Origin: Gonocerus acuteangulatus
Lineage: Eukaryota; Arthropoda; Insecta; Hemiptera; Coreidae
Direction: 5' to 3'
Length of the DNA stretch: 64,000 nucleotides
Assembly: GCA_946811695.1 (NCBI GenBank)
Contig: OX328125.1
Location: 101,542,533-101,606,532 of the forward strand
Shown here: one piece after another, positions 9,350 to 20,675 of the stretch
How positions within the stretch are numbered: the first letter of the stretch is position 1
Layout: the number at the start of each line of letters is the position of its first letter
Made by a program: the position numbers and the translations under genes
The notes under the pieces: model-generated
Told to the model about the DNA's origin: nothing
Databases searched by the model: none
What the model saw: only the letters and a program-made list of their open reading frames with translations

Positions 9350-10795
9350 ATGACGGGTGTGAAAAGACTGGCCGAGTCCCGTCCTCGGAATTAGAAAGCT
9401 AGATATTTCCTCGGCAGCGAAAATTCTGTCTAAAAGTGCGGAAAATATTAGATGCGATTCAAACCTAACCTCAACAGAAGAACCGGCCAAAACAGGTGAT
9501 TTGAATTTTCTTTCTCACTTATTTCCTGAGGTGACTGTTATAGAACCAGGTAGTAGTAACCTCTACTCTAACCTTCCTAACGTAACCAATGACAACGAAT
9601 CACTTCCAATCAACACAGACAGTCTCGATGCAATGGACGCTCAATCTTTCGAAGAACCAAAACCCAAGAGAAATAGATATGCCCGAATAATAACTCCTGT
9701 GGTAGTTAAGACTCCGACCAATAATAGATTTTCCCCATTATCTGAAATAAACACTGAAGATTATAATATATCTGCTTCTTCCCCGATTCAAAAACCGAGA
9801 CCAAACAGACAACAGACCAGACCGATAAACCGAACAGCTGACATCCCTGAGAGTCCCCAGTCTCCTAAAATTCCGCCTATTTTTGTAATTGTGTCTGACG
9901 AAAACTCATTCATTGACACTAAACAACTAGTTGCAGATCTTGAACGAGTTGCTAAGTCCGCTTTTGACTGCAAAATGCTATATAAGAAAATTAAAATATC
10001 TTTGTCCAGTATTGAGGACTTTAGGAGCGTAACCAAGTTTTTTGACGAAACTCCAGATATTAAATATTTGTTAATTTCCAACCCGGACAGAACCTTCTCT
10101 GCTGTAGTACGAGGCCTATCCTTCAACGTCTCCGAGGATGATGTCCTAGATGACTTGAAGAGGCGAGGCTATCCAGTACAGAGAGCCTCGAGGCTCTATA
10201 ATAAGGCAAATCTGTTCTTGAATTAAATAGACTGTGTAATATGGTTGTTACCGTGGAAACCCGGCGCCGATCCGGGCGTCCCGTACAATGCGGAAACTGT
10301 TTACGGATTGGCCATACTAAAAAGCACTGCCGGCTGGATCCTAAGTGTGCGAAATGTGCAGGAGATCATCCCCTTTCTCTTTGCACTGACCGATCCACTG
10401 CTGCCAAATGTGCCAACTGTGACGGCAACCACAGTGCAAGATACAGGGGATGTCAATTGTACTTGAATCACGAAAAATCTTGCACAAGACGGACTGCCGC
10501 ATCACGTACTCAACCACAAGAGAACACCATACTTCCTAACCTGCAGAATACCACACCATCCACCACACAGGACAAAAAACACCCAACCTCCACCCCGGAT
10601 GCTCCTCGACCAAACATCTGGACAGAAAGAGAAAACCTAAGAAAATCACAGACAAAACAGGACCAAACTACAGAAGAGACATTCGACATTTCTAAATTCC
10701 TTACGACTCTCATAAAGCGTTTCTTACCACAAATTAAAAAATTTTTCACCAAATTATTGTCTTCAATTTTTACATCTGAAAATGGACTGTTCTAA
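9350..10795 (+). pseudogene. LINE ORF1 (gag-like, CCHC zinc knuckles), frameshifted
   Basis: The nucleic-acid-binding ORF1 protein of the LINE. An ATG at 9350 leads into MTGVKRLAESRPR and needs a frameshift near 9389 to join the long frame, open to 10226. A second frameshift between 10226 and 10241 leads into the zinc-knuckle region. Visible: Pro/Arg-rich N-terminal half, a folded region ~residues 125-240 (RRM-like in this family: FVIVSDE..., TFSAVVRGLSFNVSEDDVL), then three knuckles, CGNCLRIGHTKKHC, CAKCAGDHPLSLC and CANCDGNHSARYRGC. A Thr/Pro-rich basic tail follows. It overlaps the start of ORF2 by 14 nt. Confidence 0.8.
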
Positions 10796-12024
10796 TCTAA
10801 CATCTTACCAAAACCTAACCCTCCTAAATTGGAACGCTGCGGGAGTAACAAACCGGGTGAACTTACAACAGACTTCCTGAACAGACATGTTGTGCACGCA
10901 GCATTTGTTACGGAGACACACCTAACTGAAAGAGACTGAGTACGAATTCCTGGTTATAGTGTGTACAGAACTGACCAGGAGACCAGACGGGGTGGAGTCG
11001 CTATACTTGTTCAGAGACGATTAATACATACTGAACTTCACTTACCTACACAACAAAACTTACAAGTCGTCGGAATTACGACGACAAACAATAACTCAAC
11101 CATCAATATTCTGGCAGCATATCACCGGCCTGGAATTCGCCTCATTGAATCCGACTTTGAGTGCATTTTTTCTGGAGCTCCGACTATATTGCTTGGAGAT
11201 CTGAATAGCAAAAACCCTATGTGGGGCTGTAGAACACTGAACTCGAACGGGACACGACTTGAAAACATATCTACGAACTTAGGACTGCACATATCAGCAC
11301 CTGACGAACCAACACACTACCCAACACAGGACAGATATCATCCGGACATACTAGACACAACATACGCTACCCACTTTATCATGACACACTTACTGACTTG
11401 GACTCCGACCATTTACCAGTTATTTGTACATTTCATGATTCACCTCAATTTTCACCAAATCTCCCCAAGCTTATTAACGGACGCGTGGACTGGGAACTCT
11501 TCACACATGCTATGCATATTATGGACGTACCATACATATACGAAAGTAAAGAAGACATTGATATATCCGCCTCGACTCTCACAGAACACATACGCACATC
11601 AATAGAACACTCAACACAACAGCCCCAGACAAGGCTACATACTTCTAACTGTTCTAAGACTCCGGCCCATATTCTACAGCTTATCCATGACAAGAATATC
11701 ATTAGGAAAAGGTGGCAGAGATATAGAGACCCGATAGATAAGACAAGTGTAAACAGATTGGGCCGTAGAATTAGATTCCTCCTAGAGTCAGAGAAAATTA
11801 AGTCGTACAAAGCCTATTTTTCTGATCTGGACCCAAGTGACAATACTCTGTGGAAAGAAACCAAGAGAATCTTTGGTAAAACTTCTGCACTCCCTACCCT
11901 GAAAACAGACCAACGGACAGCGACTACTGACGAAGAGTCGCTGTGTAAGTGGGTGGCAAAAATGCGATATTTTCGCCACCCACTTACAGACTATTGTAAG
12001 ACCGCTAGACAGAGACGACCCTGA
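10782..12024 (+). pseudogene. LINE ORF2 N-terminal part: AP endonuclease and linker
   Basis: Starts at ATG 10782 inside the end of ORF1, with the classic LLNWNAAGV opening of a LINE apurinic endonuclease. A frameshift near 10850 and a TGA at 10937-10939 break the frame. Then come YRTDQETRRGGVAILVQ, the catalytic LLGDLNSKNPMWG and HPDILD. A second frameshift between ~11375 and 11398 leads into DSDHLPV, the C-terminal catalytic Asp-His motif. The linker to RT (WELFTHAM, RIRFLLESEKI, WKETKRI) is readable to ~11985, where the frame changes again at a 43-nt hairpin (11945-11987). Confidence 0.85.
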
Positions 12025-12037
12025 GACCGATACTACA

Positions 12038-13356
12038 GTGGACGATTTTTTAAGAGAACCTGTGACAGCAGACGGTGGACTAACTGACTACATAACTCCA
12101 CAGGAGCTAAAGGGGTATATCAGGAAACTCAAGAACCGAAAAGCACATGGGGAGGATCAGATCCCGAATTTTATTCTAAAAAAGCTGCCCAAGAAGACGA
12201 TCGCCTATTTGGTCGGACTCTTTAACGCCTGCTTGAGGTTGGGATACTTTCCAAAGGCATGGAAGAATGCGATCGTGCTAATGATCTATAAGGAGGGGAA
12301 GCCCAAGCATACCATCACTCTGCTACGAACCAAGCACAGAGGTTTGCAGAGGCCATAGTTAAAGGGTTCGAAGCCAAGGAGTACACAGCTGGTTTGTTCT
12401 TGGACTTGAAGGGGGCCTTCGATTCAGTTTGGCACCGAGGGCTACTATATAAACTGAAGAAAACATGGCCACCAGCCAATATCTTCTCTTCCATAAAGTC
12501 CTTTCTAGAAGATCGAACATGCCAAATCCGTGTCGGGACCACACTAAGCCGCAAGATCGCCTTGGAAGCTGGAGTTCCACAAGGAGCCATAGTGAGGCCC
12601 CTACTCTACCTTCTCTACTTCTCCGACATGCCTGAAGAAGATTACTTCGCTCAGCTCGCAACATTTGCCGACGACACTCTCGTCTTATCCAGCCATAGAA
12701 GTCTGAATACGATGGTTCACAATCTACAAGCATCGGCGAACTCGTTGACCCACTGGGGTAGGAAATGGCGACTGGCCCTTAATTCAACCAAGACTGAGGC
12801 AAAAGTATCTTCACTTCGGAGGTTCTCAAAGGAAGAAATTACAGAAATCCGATTGGATGGACTCCCAGTTCCTTGGTGTCCGAAGGACCAGGGTGTGTGT
12901 TACTTAGGACTACACTTCGATACACGACTTCCATGGAAACTACATACTAATATAAAATTACGACATACACACACCAGACTTTCAAAACTATACCCACTGA
13001 TGAACAGAAAAACATCACTCCGACCTTCACTAGTCACACTCCTTTACAAGACCATGATCCTTCCAATACTGACTTACGCCTGCCCTGTGTGGTATGGAAC
13101 AAACACGACAAACATCAGACGACTTCAGACCTTACAGAACAAAGTCTTGCGGATTGCAGCCAACGCCCCTTGGTTCGTTCGAAACAGCTTGCTCCATCGG
13201 GAACTGGGAGTCGATCCTCTCGCATTTCATATAGAAGAATTGACCCGCAGATACCACGACAAACTGGCTCTCTCTACTGGTGCCACGAATTACCATCTGG
13301 GAGAACCTTCAGCCCGACGCCTCAAGCCGAGGCTGTACCAAGACATTTTGTTTTAA
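12038..13356 (+). pseudogene. LINE ORF2 reverse transcriptase, internal deletion
   Basis: RT copying LINE RNA at the nicked target. 12038-12308 gives RT blocks 1-2 (KAHGEDQIPNFILKKLP, GYFPKAWKNAIV). At ~12309 the frame jumps to HHSATNQAQRFAEAIV, so the RPISLL-to-GFR part of the palm, normally several tens of residues, is deleted. Beyond it are FLDLKGAFDSVWH (block A), GVPQGAIVRPLLY (block B, GAIVRP for the usual GSVLSP), TFADDTLVLS (catalytic FADD) and a thumb ending ACPVWYGTN..., LHRELGVDPL. The stop at 13354 follows directly and no RNase H is present. Confidence 0.9.
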
Positions 13357-13458
13357 TTTTACTTGACCTATTTCTTTTGTTTTTGATTTATTTATTTTTT
13401 TTTTTCCACTTCAATTTGTGTAAAAAACTTTTTTGTTTTGGCCCAAAATAAAAATGAT

Positions 13459-13925
13459 TTTGTTTGTCATTATACTGCATCAAAAAACATGTGTTTTAAA
13501 TACTCGGTTTGAGTCCGTAAAATAGTACTTTTCGGGCCTAGGCCCGAAAAATCTTTTTGGTGCGCTAACCTTACCTGCTACTACTAAACACGTGTTTGAA
13601 GGAGGTTACTTTTAAGTTATTACTTTAACAGTAATAACTTAAAGATACTGTTGACGTCCTTTTTAGAGATGGGCCAGAACTGGAAAATAATTCCTTTAAT
13701 CAAAAGTTTTCTGTATTCCAAAAGGCAATGCCAAACAAAGGTTTTAATATAATGAATAATCAGAATTGTACTATAAATATTAATGTAAATGTATGAGTAC
13801 TTTTCTTCTATTATAGGTTAATAAACAGATGTTGTTTTTTTCAAATAAAAAAAGGTGTGAATTTAATTTCTTTTACTGTATCTTTAAGTTATTAATGAAA
13901 TATAAAAGGGTTTTAATGTAGTCAA
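13459..13925. other. No gene; short palindromes
   Basis: 13526-13549 holds the perfect palindrome TTTTCGGGCCTAGGCCCGAA(AA). 13615-13645 holds AAGTTATTACT/AGTAATAACTT. At 13667 TAGAGATGGGCCAGAACTGG resembles a hAT-type terminal sequence but I found no partner end. Confidence 0.5.
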
Positions 13926-13961
13926 GTATGAGCAGTATAATGAAAAGTATTGTTCATAACA

Positions 13962-14030
13962 CGTACCAAAAGTGTGTTTTCGGTGCTTGGTTTAAACTCT
14001 ACCGCGCACCGAAAACAACCACTTTTGGTA
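13962..14030. repeat. 69-nt hairpin, ~25-bp stem
   Basis: GTACCAAAAGTGTGTTTTCG with GTGC pairs with GCACCGAAAACAACCACTTT with TGGTAC around a TTGGTTTAAACTCTACCGC loop. There are two small mismatches. It could be a tiny foldback MITE or a structured RNA. Confidence 0.75.
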
Positions 14031-14284
14031 CTAGTGATGAAAATAACTATTTCAAGCCTTAATAATTTTCGAGAATTACTACTCTTCCACAAATTGCCGC
14101 GTCTCACTAAAGTTGTAAAATGGAATTACCTTTTCAATGAAATACTTAGAAGTGAGATTAATTTTCAATTTTATAATGTAATTGGAAATTTGTGGGGGGG
14201 GACAACTAATAAATAAAACATCATTTTTATTTTTCTGATATTTTCAGAATAAAGGAAAATTATTTTTGATGAAATTTATATTTA

Positions 14285-14385
14285 TCTAGCTGACCCGGCG
14301 AACTTCGTACCGCCTAACAGTCGATTCTTTAATTTTTTATTCTTTTTAATAATTATTCTGCTATTTGGGTCACCGGGTTAGCTAG
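14285..14385 (+). mobile_element. 101-bp Helitron-like remnant (5'-TC ... CTAG-3')
   Basis: Begins TCTAGCTGACCCGGCGAACT directly after an A and ends GGTCACCGGGTTAGCTAG directly before a T. This matches the canonical Helitron rule: 5' TC, 3' CTRR, insertion between A and T. GACCCGG near the start and its inverse CCGGGT near the end could pair. It is very short, so chance similarity is possible. Confidence 0.4.
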
Positions 14386-14734
14386 TAAGATAAAAAAAGA
14401 AAAAAGAAAGTTAAAAAGTCAACAATTACATATAGAAAAGGGTGGTAACCTATAGCTAACCCGTCCAAAAATTCATAGTTAATAATAATAGACGTAAAAA
14501 TTAAAATAAAATAAAAAACAATTATTTTATTTTATTTTTTGTGTCCCGCTTCAATGGCGACAACACAAAGAACAGTATCCTCCGAACTTAGCTATCCCAG
14601 GAAATCAGCATGGTTATTGGTGTTGGAAGTGTGTGTGGTCATGTAATGGTATAGACTTATGGTTCACCTATAAATAGAGCTTAGTATCAATGGAAATATA
14701 ATATCTTATAAGCCAACATTGCAGACGTTCATCA
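14386..14734 (+). other. SINE-C 3' relic and AT-rich DNA
   Basis: 14435-14520 reads GAAAAGGGTGGTAACCTATA, GCTAACCCGTCCAAAAATTC, TAATAATAGACG: the 3' body of SINE-C without its head. The rest shows nothing coding. Confidence 0.6.
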
Positions 14735-14907
14735 AATAAGGTTGTATAGTCCAGTATTCTTGAGGTAGGTCAGTATAGTGTTAATATACTGGCTATCATT
14801 GCCTAGGAGTTCATGCATATCATACGGGATGTTGTAATTGCCTCTTCTCTGGCAGTCAGTCAGTAAATGTTTAATCGTAAGTTCTGTGTTACATATGTTG
14901 CATATTG
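14735..14907 (-). pseudogene. C-terminal tail of a LINE ORF2 (zinc motif)
   Basis: On the minus strand an open frame reads CNICNTELTIKHLLTDCQRR, a C-x2-C-x8-H-x4-C motif, then NIPYDMHELL and INTILTYLKNTGLYNLI before a TGA near 14737. This is the post-RNase-H tail seen in I-type LINEs; homologous tails occur at 18250-18765 and 47227-47700. It is 5'-truncated. Confidence 0.8.
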
Positions 14908-15070
14908 TTGTTTAAAAAACAATTAGATTACTTCAAAAAATAAAAATTATAAAAAAATAAAAATTTAATAGTCACTAAATAATCACAATGAAAATTACAA
15001 TTTAAGATTTCTATACCTACTTACTTATTATATTTCATTTTATTTTTACTCACCTATTCTAGATTAAATT

Positions 15071-15502
15071 TTAATTTTTATTGTAGTACTTTATAGTACA
15101 CAATATTTCTTGGTTGACCAATCTGGCGCGTAAACAAACAGAGCAGATGGTTTTCCAACTCGGGAACAGGCAACATACAATTGACCATGCGAGAAACATG
15201 GGTTTTCTAGTAATACCACAAACACTTAATGACTGCCCCTGGGATTTGTTTATAGTCAAACTGAGTTCATAGGTCCAAAAGCAACACAGCTGCAGGCACT
15301 GTAATGAATTCACAGTAGCTCGATTCAAACTTGCACCATTATTAGTCGAATGTCGCGCTTCGCGGGTCTGTCTTAACCGAATTCTTTCACGTTCATTGCG
15401 ATCTTCACGTTCCTGGGCAGTACGATTAAATTGATAATTAATTTGATGCTTTGCATTTCGGGTTGTTCTGCCTAAATTTGTCCGCCGCCTTATAGGAGGC
15501 AT
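15071..15502 (-). pseudogene. Helitron Rep/helicase remnant: N-terminus fused to C-terminus
   Basis: The minus-strand frame from ATG 15502 begins MPPIRRRTNLGRTTRNAKHQ, the characteristic start of arthropod Helitron replicase-helicase proteins, with an acidic/basic RTAQEREDRNERERIR region. After ~65 residues it jumps to LTINKSQGQSLSVCGI, the last conserved PIF1-type helicase motif, and then the usual C-terminal block in a shifted frame (HGQLYVACSRVGK equivalent at ~15150-15200). The rolling-circle nuclease and most of the helicase are missing. It is an internally deleted, dead derivative. Confidence 0.75.
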
Positions 15503-15586
15503 ATTCAGTAAGTCACAAACACACAACACTATAGTAATTTTATAGGCATTTGTGGCTATCACCTAGTGATTAGATGTTCGTATTTA

Positions 15587-15857
15587 TCTAAATTTTAACG
15601 TCCATTATTATGACCTGAGAGTTATAGGACGGGTTATCTAAAGGTCCACCCAGGATAGGCATCAGCCCTATCCACCCAGGATAGGCATCAGCCCTATCCA
15701 CCCAGGATAGGCATCAGCCCTATCCACCCAGGATAGGGCTGATGCCTTTTCGTTTTTCTAAAGAAAAGCCACCACCCCATAGTGGGAATTGAACCTACGA
15801 CCCTTGGCACCCTTGGTTAAGTTCTCAAGCCTTAACACTCACGGCCAATTGTCCTCC
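15587..15857 (-). mobile_element. SINE-C with internal 26-bp tandem expansion
   Basis: Minus-strand tRNA-like head at the right side (GGAGGACAATTGGCCGTGAG; B-box-like GGGTCGTAGGTTCAATTCCC). The body repeats CCACCCAGGATAGGCATCAG CCCTAT three times plus a partial inverted unit (15639-15745), where other copies have it once. Approximate target duplications ATGTTCGTATTTA (15573-) and ATGTTCTTATTA (15860-) flank it. Confidence 0.8.
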
Positions 15858-16133
15858 ACATGTTCTTATTATTACTGTTATAGTTATAAACTTAAATAAA
15901 AACGTATTTATTTTTAAACAATATAAACAAAGAGTGAATTTTTGCTTATACACAAATAACCTAATACGTTAACTGTTAAAAATATTATAATTGAGAACGT
16001 ATGTTTTTATTGAAAAATGAATTTGCGTTAACGAAGTAAATAATACCCGAAAGATATCGTTTTTAGACTTTTTCGGGCAATTAATTTTTCTCTCCGTAAG
16101 AACCATCCTCGTACTTCAAGGAATATTATAAAA
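15858..16133. other. AT-rich stretch, no gene
   Basis: Nothing recognisable between the SINE-C copy and the right end of HLE-B1. Confidence 0.4.
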
Positions 16134-16178
16134 AAAGTCCGACTCACAGGACAGCGTCATCTTAGCGCGGTTCCAGTT

Positions 16179-16180
<2 letters not shown>

Positions 16181-16236
<56 letters not shown>

Positions 16237-16400
16237 GGCGCATCTACATCTAGGTCATTAGCGCCGACATCCAGGGTGTAGCGAGGAATTTTACCAGCGA
16301 GCCGTGGGATGATAAAATTCCTGCCGGAGGTTGGGAATCGAACCCACCATCTCCCGCTTATGAATCCAAGGCGCTAGCCATTAGACCACGGGAGACCCCG
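16181..16400 (-). mobile_element. SINE-A, tRNA-derived, poly(A) tail
   Basis: Minus strand: GGGGTCTCCCGTGGTCTAAT then GGCTAGCGCC (A box), GGTTCGATTCC (B box), body CCTCCGGCAGGAATTTTATC, tail GGCGCTAATGACCTAGATGT then AGATGCGCCG and a 54-nt A-run. The anticodon-loop position reads TTCATAA (CAT). Flanks AGTTCA/TGTTCA with TTCC are the duplicated target, identical in context to the copy at 23126. Confidence 0.9.
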
Positions 16401-16449
16401 GTTCCTGTTCATATCCCTATTCTCATTTGAAAAGCATAAGAAGAACTTA

Positions 16450-16665
16450 CCTTTAACAACAACAATAAAAATACTTAGATCCAGTTACTAAAATATCACT
16501 TTCCTCAACCAGGTATATTCTTAAACTTGGCAATGTTTAGTTTTTTTCTAAAGATAATTTCGGCACAAAAAAAAACATTGCCAAGTTTAAGAATATACCT
16601 GGTTGAGAAAAGTGATATTTTAGGAACTGGATATAAGTATTTTTATTGTTGTTTTTAAAGTTCAC
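16450..16665. repeat. Foldback element, ~95-bp arms
   Basis: Left arm CAACAATAAAAATACTTAGA through TTCTTAAACTTGGCAATGTT returns as its inverse AACATTGCCAAGTTTAAGAA ... AAGTATTTTTATTGTTG around a ~35-nt spacer. A few mismatches only. It lies inside HLE-B1. Confidence 0.9.
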
Positions 16666-17648
16666 CTGAAGTGTCTTTACTGTTCTTAGTAAGTAACTAT
16701 GAGGTCTTCTAAGTAATGAACTTGGACATTTCTTTCTTGTATCATCTCTTGTATTGGCAAATATTTTAGGTTGAATTAATACACCAACTCATACTACTTT
16801 TTTGGAGTTTAGAATGGTAAGGCGTTTTAGGGGGGTTTTAGGAGGGGATATTTTTGAGGAAGGGAGTATTTTTTGTGAGGGCAGGAACTTGGCGTGATTT
16901 CACATTTATGTTTTTTTGGGGATATTTCTAACAATGAATTGTTTTTCATATTTGGCCTAATCTGTTTTATTGTAAAATACATTATCCAACTATAAGCAAT
17001 TAAAAAATAACAAGGAATAAAAACAGACAAATGTCTCTTAATGTTTTAAGGACTTATTTCTCCGATTAACATCGCCTAATAAAAACTTTCATCAGAACCT
17101 TTTTTGTAGAGCATTTAGTAAGCTTTCTAATGGTATTCTTTCGTTTAAACAAGGTTCTCAACCTTTTTCGAGATATTAAGGAAAATATACAAAGTTACCA
17201 AAACTTTTTATGTCTATTAATAAAATATTTTATTCTAACCCTTCCTTAACTCCAAACGTAACCAAAATTTCAACATATTAGTTTTAATGATAGTAAAACA
17301 TGCAAAAAATGTTTCAACTGAATCCCATGATTCTAAGTACCCAAACCAAAAACGGTATTCAAAAACTATTTTTCCAATTTTTTCAAAAACGGTTAAAGCA
17401 ATCGCCTTGAAAATGGTTTCATTCGTTTTCCTAGCCAAAGAAGCCTATAAAACGAGTACTTACAAGCTTATGAACTCAAAAACGTAAGCGTTACGATTTT
17501 TTTTGCGCGAATTTCGCCCCAAACGCCATCTTCCAGTGGGCGGATTTTGCTGGTTAACGAACTTGACCTTTCAAATCGGGCGACAGATTTTCGTACGAAA
17601 TTTCATCAAAATCGGACCATTAGGGAGGCCAGAAATCCGCGAACAGAG

Positions 17649-17715
<67 letters not shown>

Positions 17716-17857
17716 AATTTTAACCACCGTTATTTTCGGTCTCTAGGGGTTCTGAAACGCGAAATTTTCTAGTCGGCACTTCCGGATTGTTTCATTGTAT
17801 CAACCTTATAAGCGGGGTTCCTCCCTATTGGGGAGGGAGGAACCGCGCTAAAAAGAA

Positions 17858-18249
17858 TTACCTAAATCGGTTCAGTTGTTCTCGAGATTTGCGCTTACCA
17901 ACACATTTAGCGATTCATTTTTATGTAATAGACTATAGCAGTTTATCATACATTATAGAGAAATAATAATAATATAATATATTATATAATATAGTGGCTT
18001 CCTTCCACTGAACCACGAGGATATCTACCTTCCTAATCCCAGCGGTCAATGATCTCCTCTGAATCGTTTATTTTCTTGTTCTTGTTTTTTTCCCGCTACA
18101 CTATTTAAATGTTTATTTATTTCGGCTTCGCCACTAAGACGTACCGCCTGATTAAATTCCTTGCGGAATGATTGAAATAAAAATATGTAAAAGACAAGGG
18201 ATGAACAAATAACTCTGACAACTTATCTGACGAAGAATGTAAAGATGTC
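17858..18249. other. AT-rich stretch, no gene
   Basis: Nothing recognisable; it joins HLE-B1 to the LINE tail. Confidence 0.4.
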
Positions 18250-18765
18250 ATAAAATAAGAAGCTCTGAAAAAAAGCTTTATCGAATAAAAGAAAAATTGT
18301 AATGTCAATGAGGACATTAAACTCAGTACAGCTGTAGACCTACAAGCGACGAAAAGACCTACGCTCCACTTGAAAACTGTGACTTCATCGGACTTATACA
18401 AAATATTACAAACTAACATACTGTACGAGTGGGAAGGTGAGTGGTTAAAAACTGACGCCAAGTTGAGGGAAATTAAAAATACAACGAAAGCCTGGACAAA
18501 TGAAAACTTCTCTCGTCGGGACGAAGTCATCCTATCCAGGCTTCGTATTGGACACAGCTTTCTTACCCATTCCTACCTAATAGACAGAAAGGGCAGACCA
18601 ACTTGTAGATATTGTAACGAGACTCTGACCGTTAAACAGATACTAACCAACTGCAGACAATGCATAAACCTGACCATACCTTACGACTTACTGACAAAAG
18701 GTAGCCCACAAATTAGTACACTACTCAGGCATCTAAAACACACCCAGTTATACTCCAAAATGTAA
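18250..18765 (+). pseudogene. LINE ORF2 C-terminal part (RNase H to zinc tail)
   Basis: From ~18370 the frame is open: NILYEWEGEWLKTDAKLREI, then RLRIGHSFLTHSYLIDRKG, then CRYCNETLTVKQILTNC, where the usual His of the C-x2-C-x8-H-x4-C motif is Gln. It ends in LRHLKHTQLYSKM, a tail homologous to that at 14735-14907. Upstream to ~18250 the same protein continues with stops (KDVIK, LKKSFIE). It is 5'-truncated and inactive. Confidence 0.8.
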
Positions 18766-19999
<1,234 letters not shown>

Positions 20000-20286
20000 C
20001 TCCCTCTGGCTTTCTTTCATACTTTAAAATACTCCGGGGTATAGAATTCAGTGTAAACACCAGTGAATGGATCATGATAATAAAGCTTCGAGAAGGGAAT
20101 TTTTCAACGTCAGAATTTTTGACGAAAAAATGAATTATCAAATAATTAGTACCTAATACAATTAGTCTGGAAATTAAAAATTAAGCTTCATTAAAATTAA
20201 TTTGTTAAAGTTTGCCTAACTTAATCAGGGTCCCTTGGTGCTTGAAAATGTTCCGATATTAGTGAGTAAGGCCGCAGTAAAGAGAA
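20000..20286. other. AT-rich stretch between microsatellite and palindrome
   Basis: No gene or repeat recognised. Confidence 0.4.
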
Positions 20287-20321
20287 GGAGGCAGAGACTG
20301 GCGGATTGAAATTAAGCTAGA

Positions 20322-20365
<44 letters not shown>

Positions 20366-20573
20366 GAGAGAGAGAGAGAGTCTCACTGTCTCTTTTTCTC
20401 TCTCACTGTCTCTTTCTCTCTCTCTCTCGCTGTCTCTATTTGTCTCTCTCTCCCTGTCTCTTTCTCTCTCTCTCTCTCTCTCTCTCACTCTCTCTCTATC
20501 TCGCTGTCTCTTTTTCCCTCTCCGTCTCTATTTCTCTCTCTAGCTTTATTTCAATCCGCCAGTCTCTGCCTCC
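20287..20573. repeat. ~287-bp palindrome: (GA)n arm against (CT)n arm
   Basis: GGAGGCAGAGACTGGCGGAT and TGAAATTAAGCTAGAGAGAG on the left return inverted on the right as CTCTCTCTAGCTTTATTTCA and ATCCGCCAGTCTCTGCCTCC. Between them the left half is (GA)n and the right half (CT)n with variants, so the whole unit can fold. Confidence 0.85.
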
Positions 20574-20675
20574 TCTTTGTCGTTCCCTCAACCTCCGTTT
20601 CTCCATACTCGTTTTTATGACGACCTTAATACCCACAGATTTTCCAAAATTAGGGATGGATGAAGAAATGTTACC

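Larger units (their letters stand above)
9350..13458 (+). mobile_element. Jockey-type non-LTR retrotransposon (LINE-1 of this window), decayed
   Basis: Two overlapping ORFs in the order gag, then endonuclease-RT, followed by a T-rich 3' UTR with AATAAA at ~13447. The RT is followed directly by a stop with no RNase H, which suits the Jockey clade. Several frameshifts, one nonsense codon and an RT deletion make it inactive. There is no long poly(A) at the 3' end and no target duplication is evident. The 5' boundary is set at the first plausible ATG. Confidence 0.85.
16134..17857 (-). mobile_element. HLE-B1, Helentron-like element carrying a SINE and a foldback
   Basis: Minus-oriented. The right end at 16134-16173 reads AAAAAGTCCGACTCACAGG then CGTCATCTTAGCGCGGTTCC. 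The left end at ~17800-17857 is the hairpin GCGGGGTTCCTCCCT/AGGGAGGAACCGCGC plus CTAA. A (TA)n tract (17650-17713) lies ~130 bp from the left end. The body contains CAAATTTCATCAAAATCGGACC-type blocks (degenerate). A SINE-A at 16181-16400 and a foldback at 16450-16665 are inserted. No genuine ORF. Frames at 17235-17772 are repeat shadows. Confidence 0.7.

Noticed and set aside
15071..15562. Single intact 163-residue protein
   Set aside because: The two halves belong to opposite ends of a Helitron protein and the second half changes frame; it is a deletion product.
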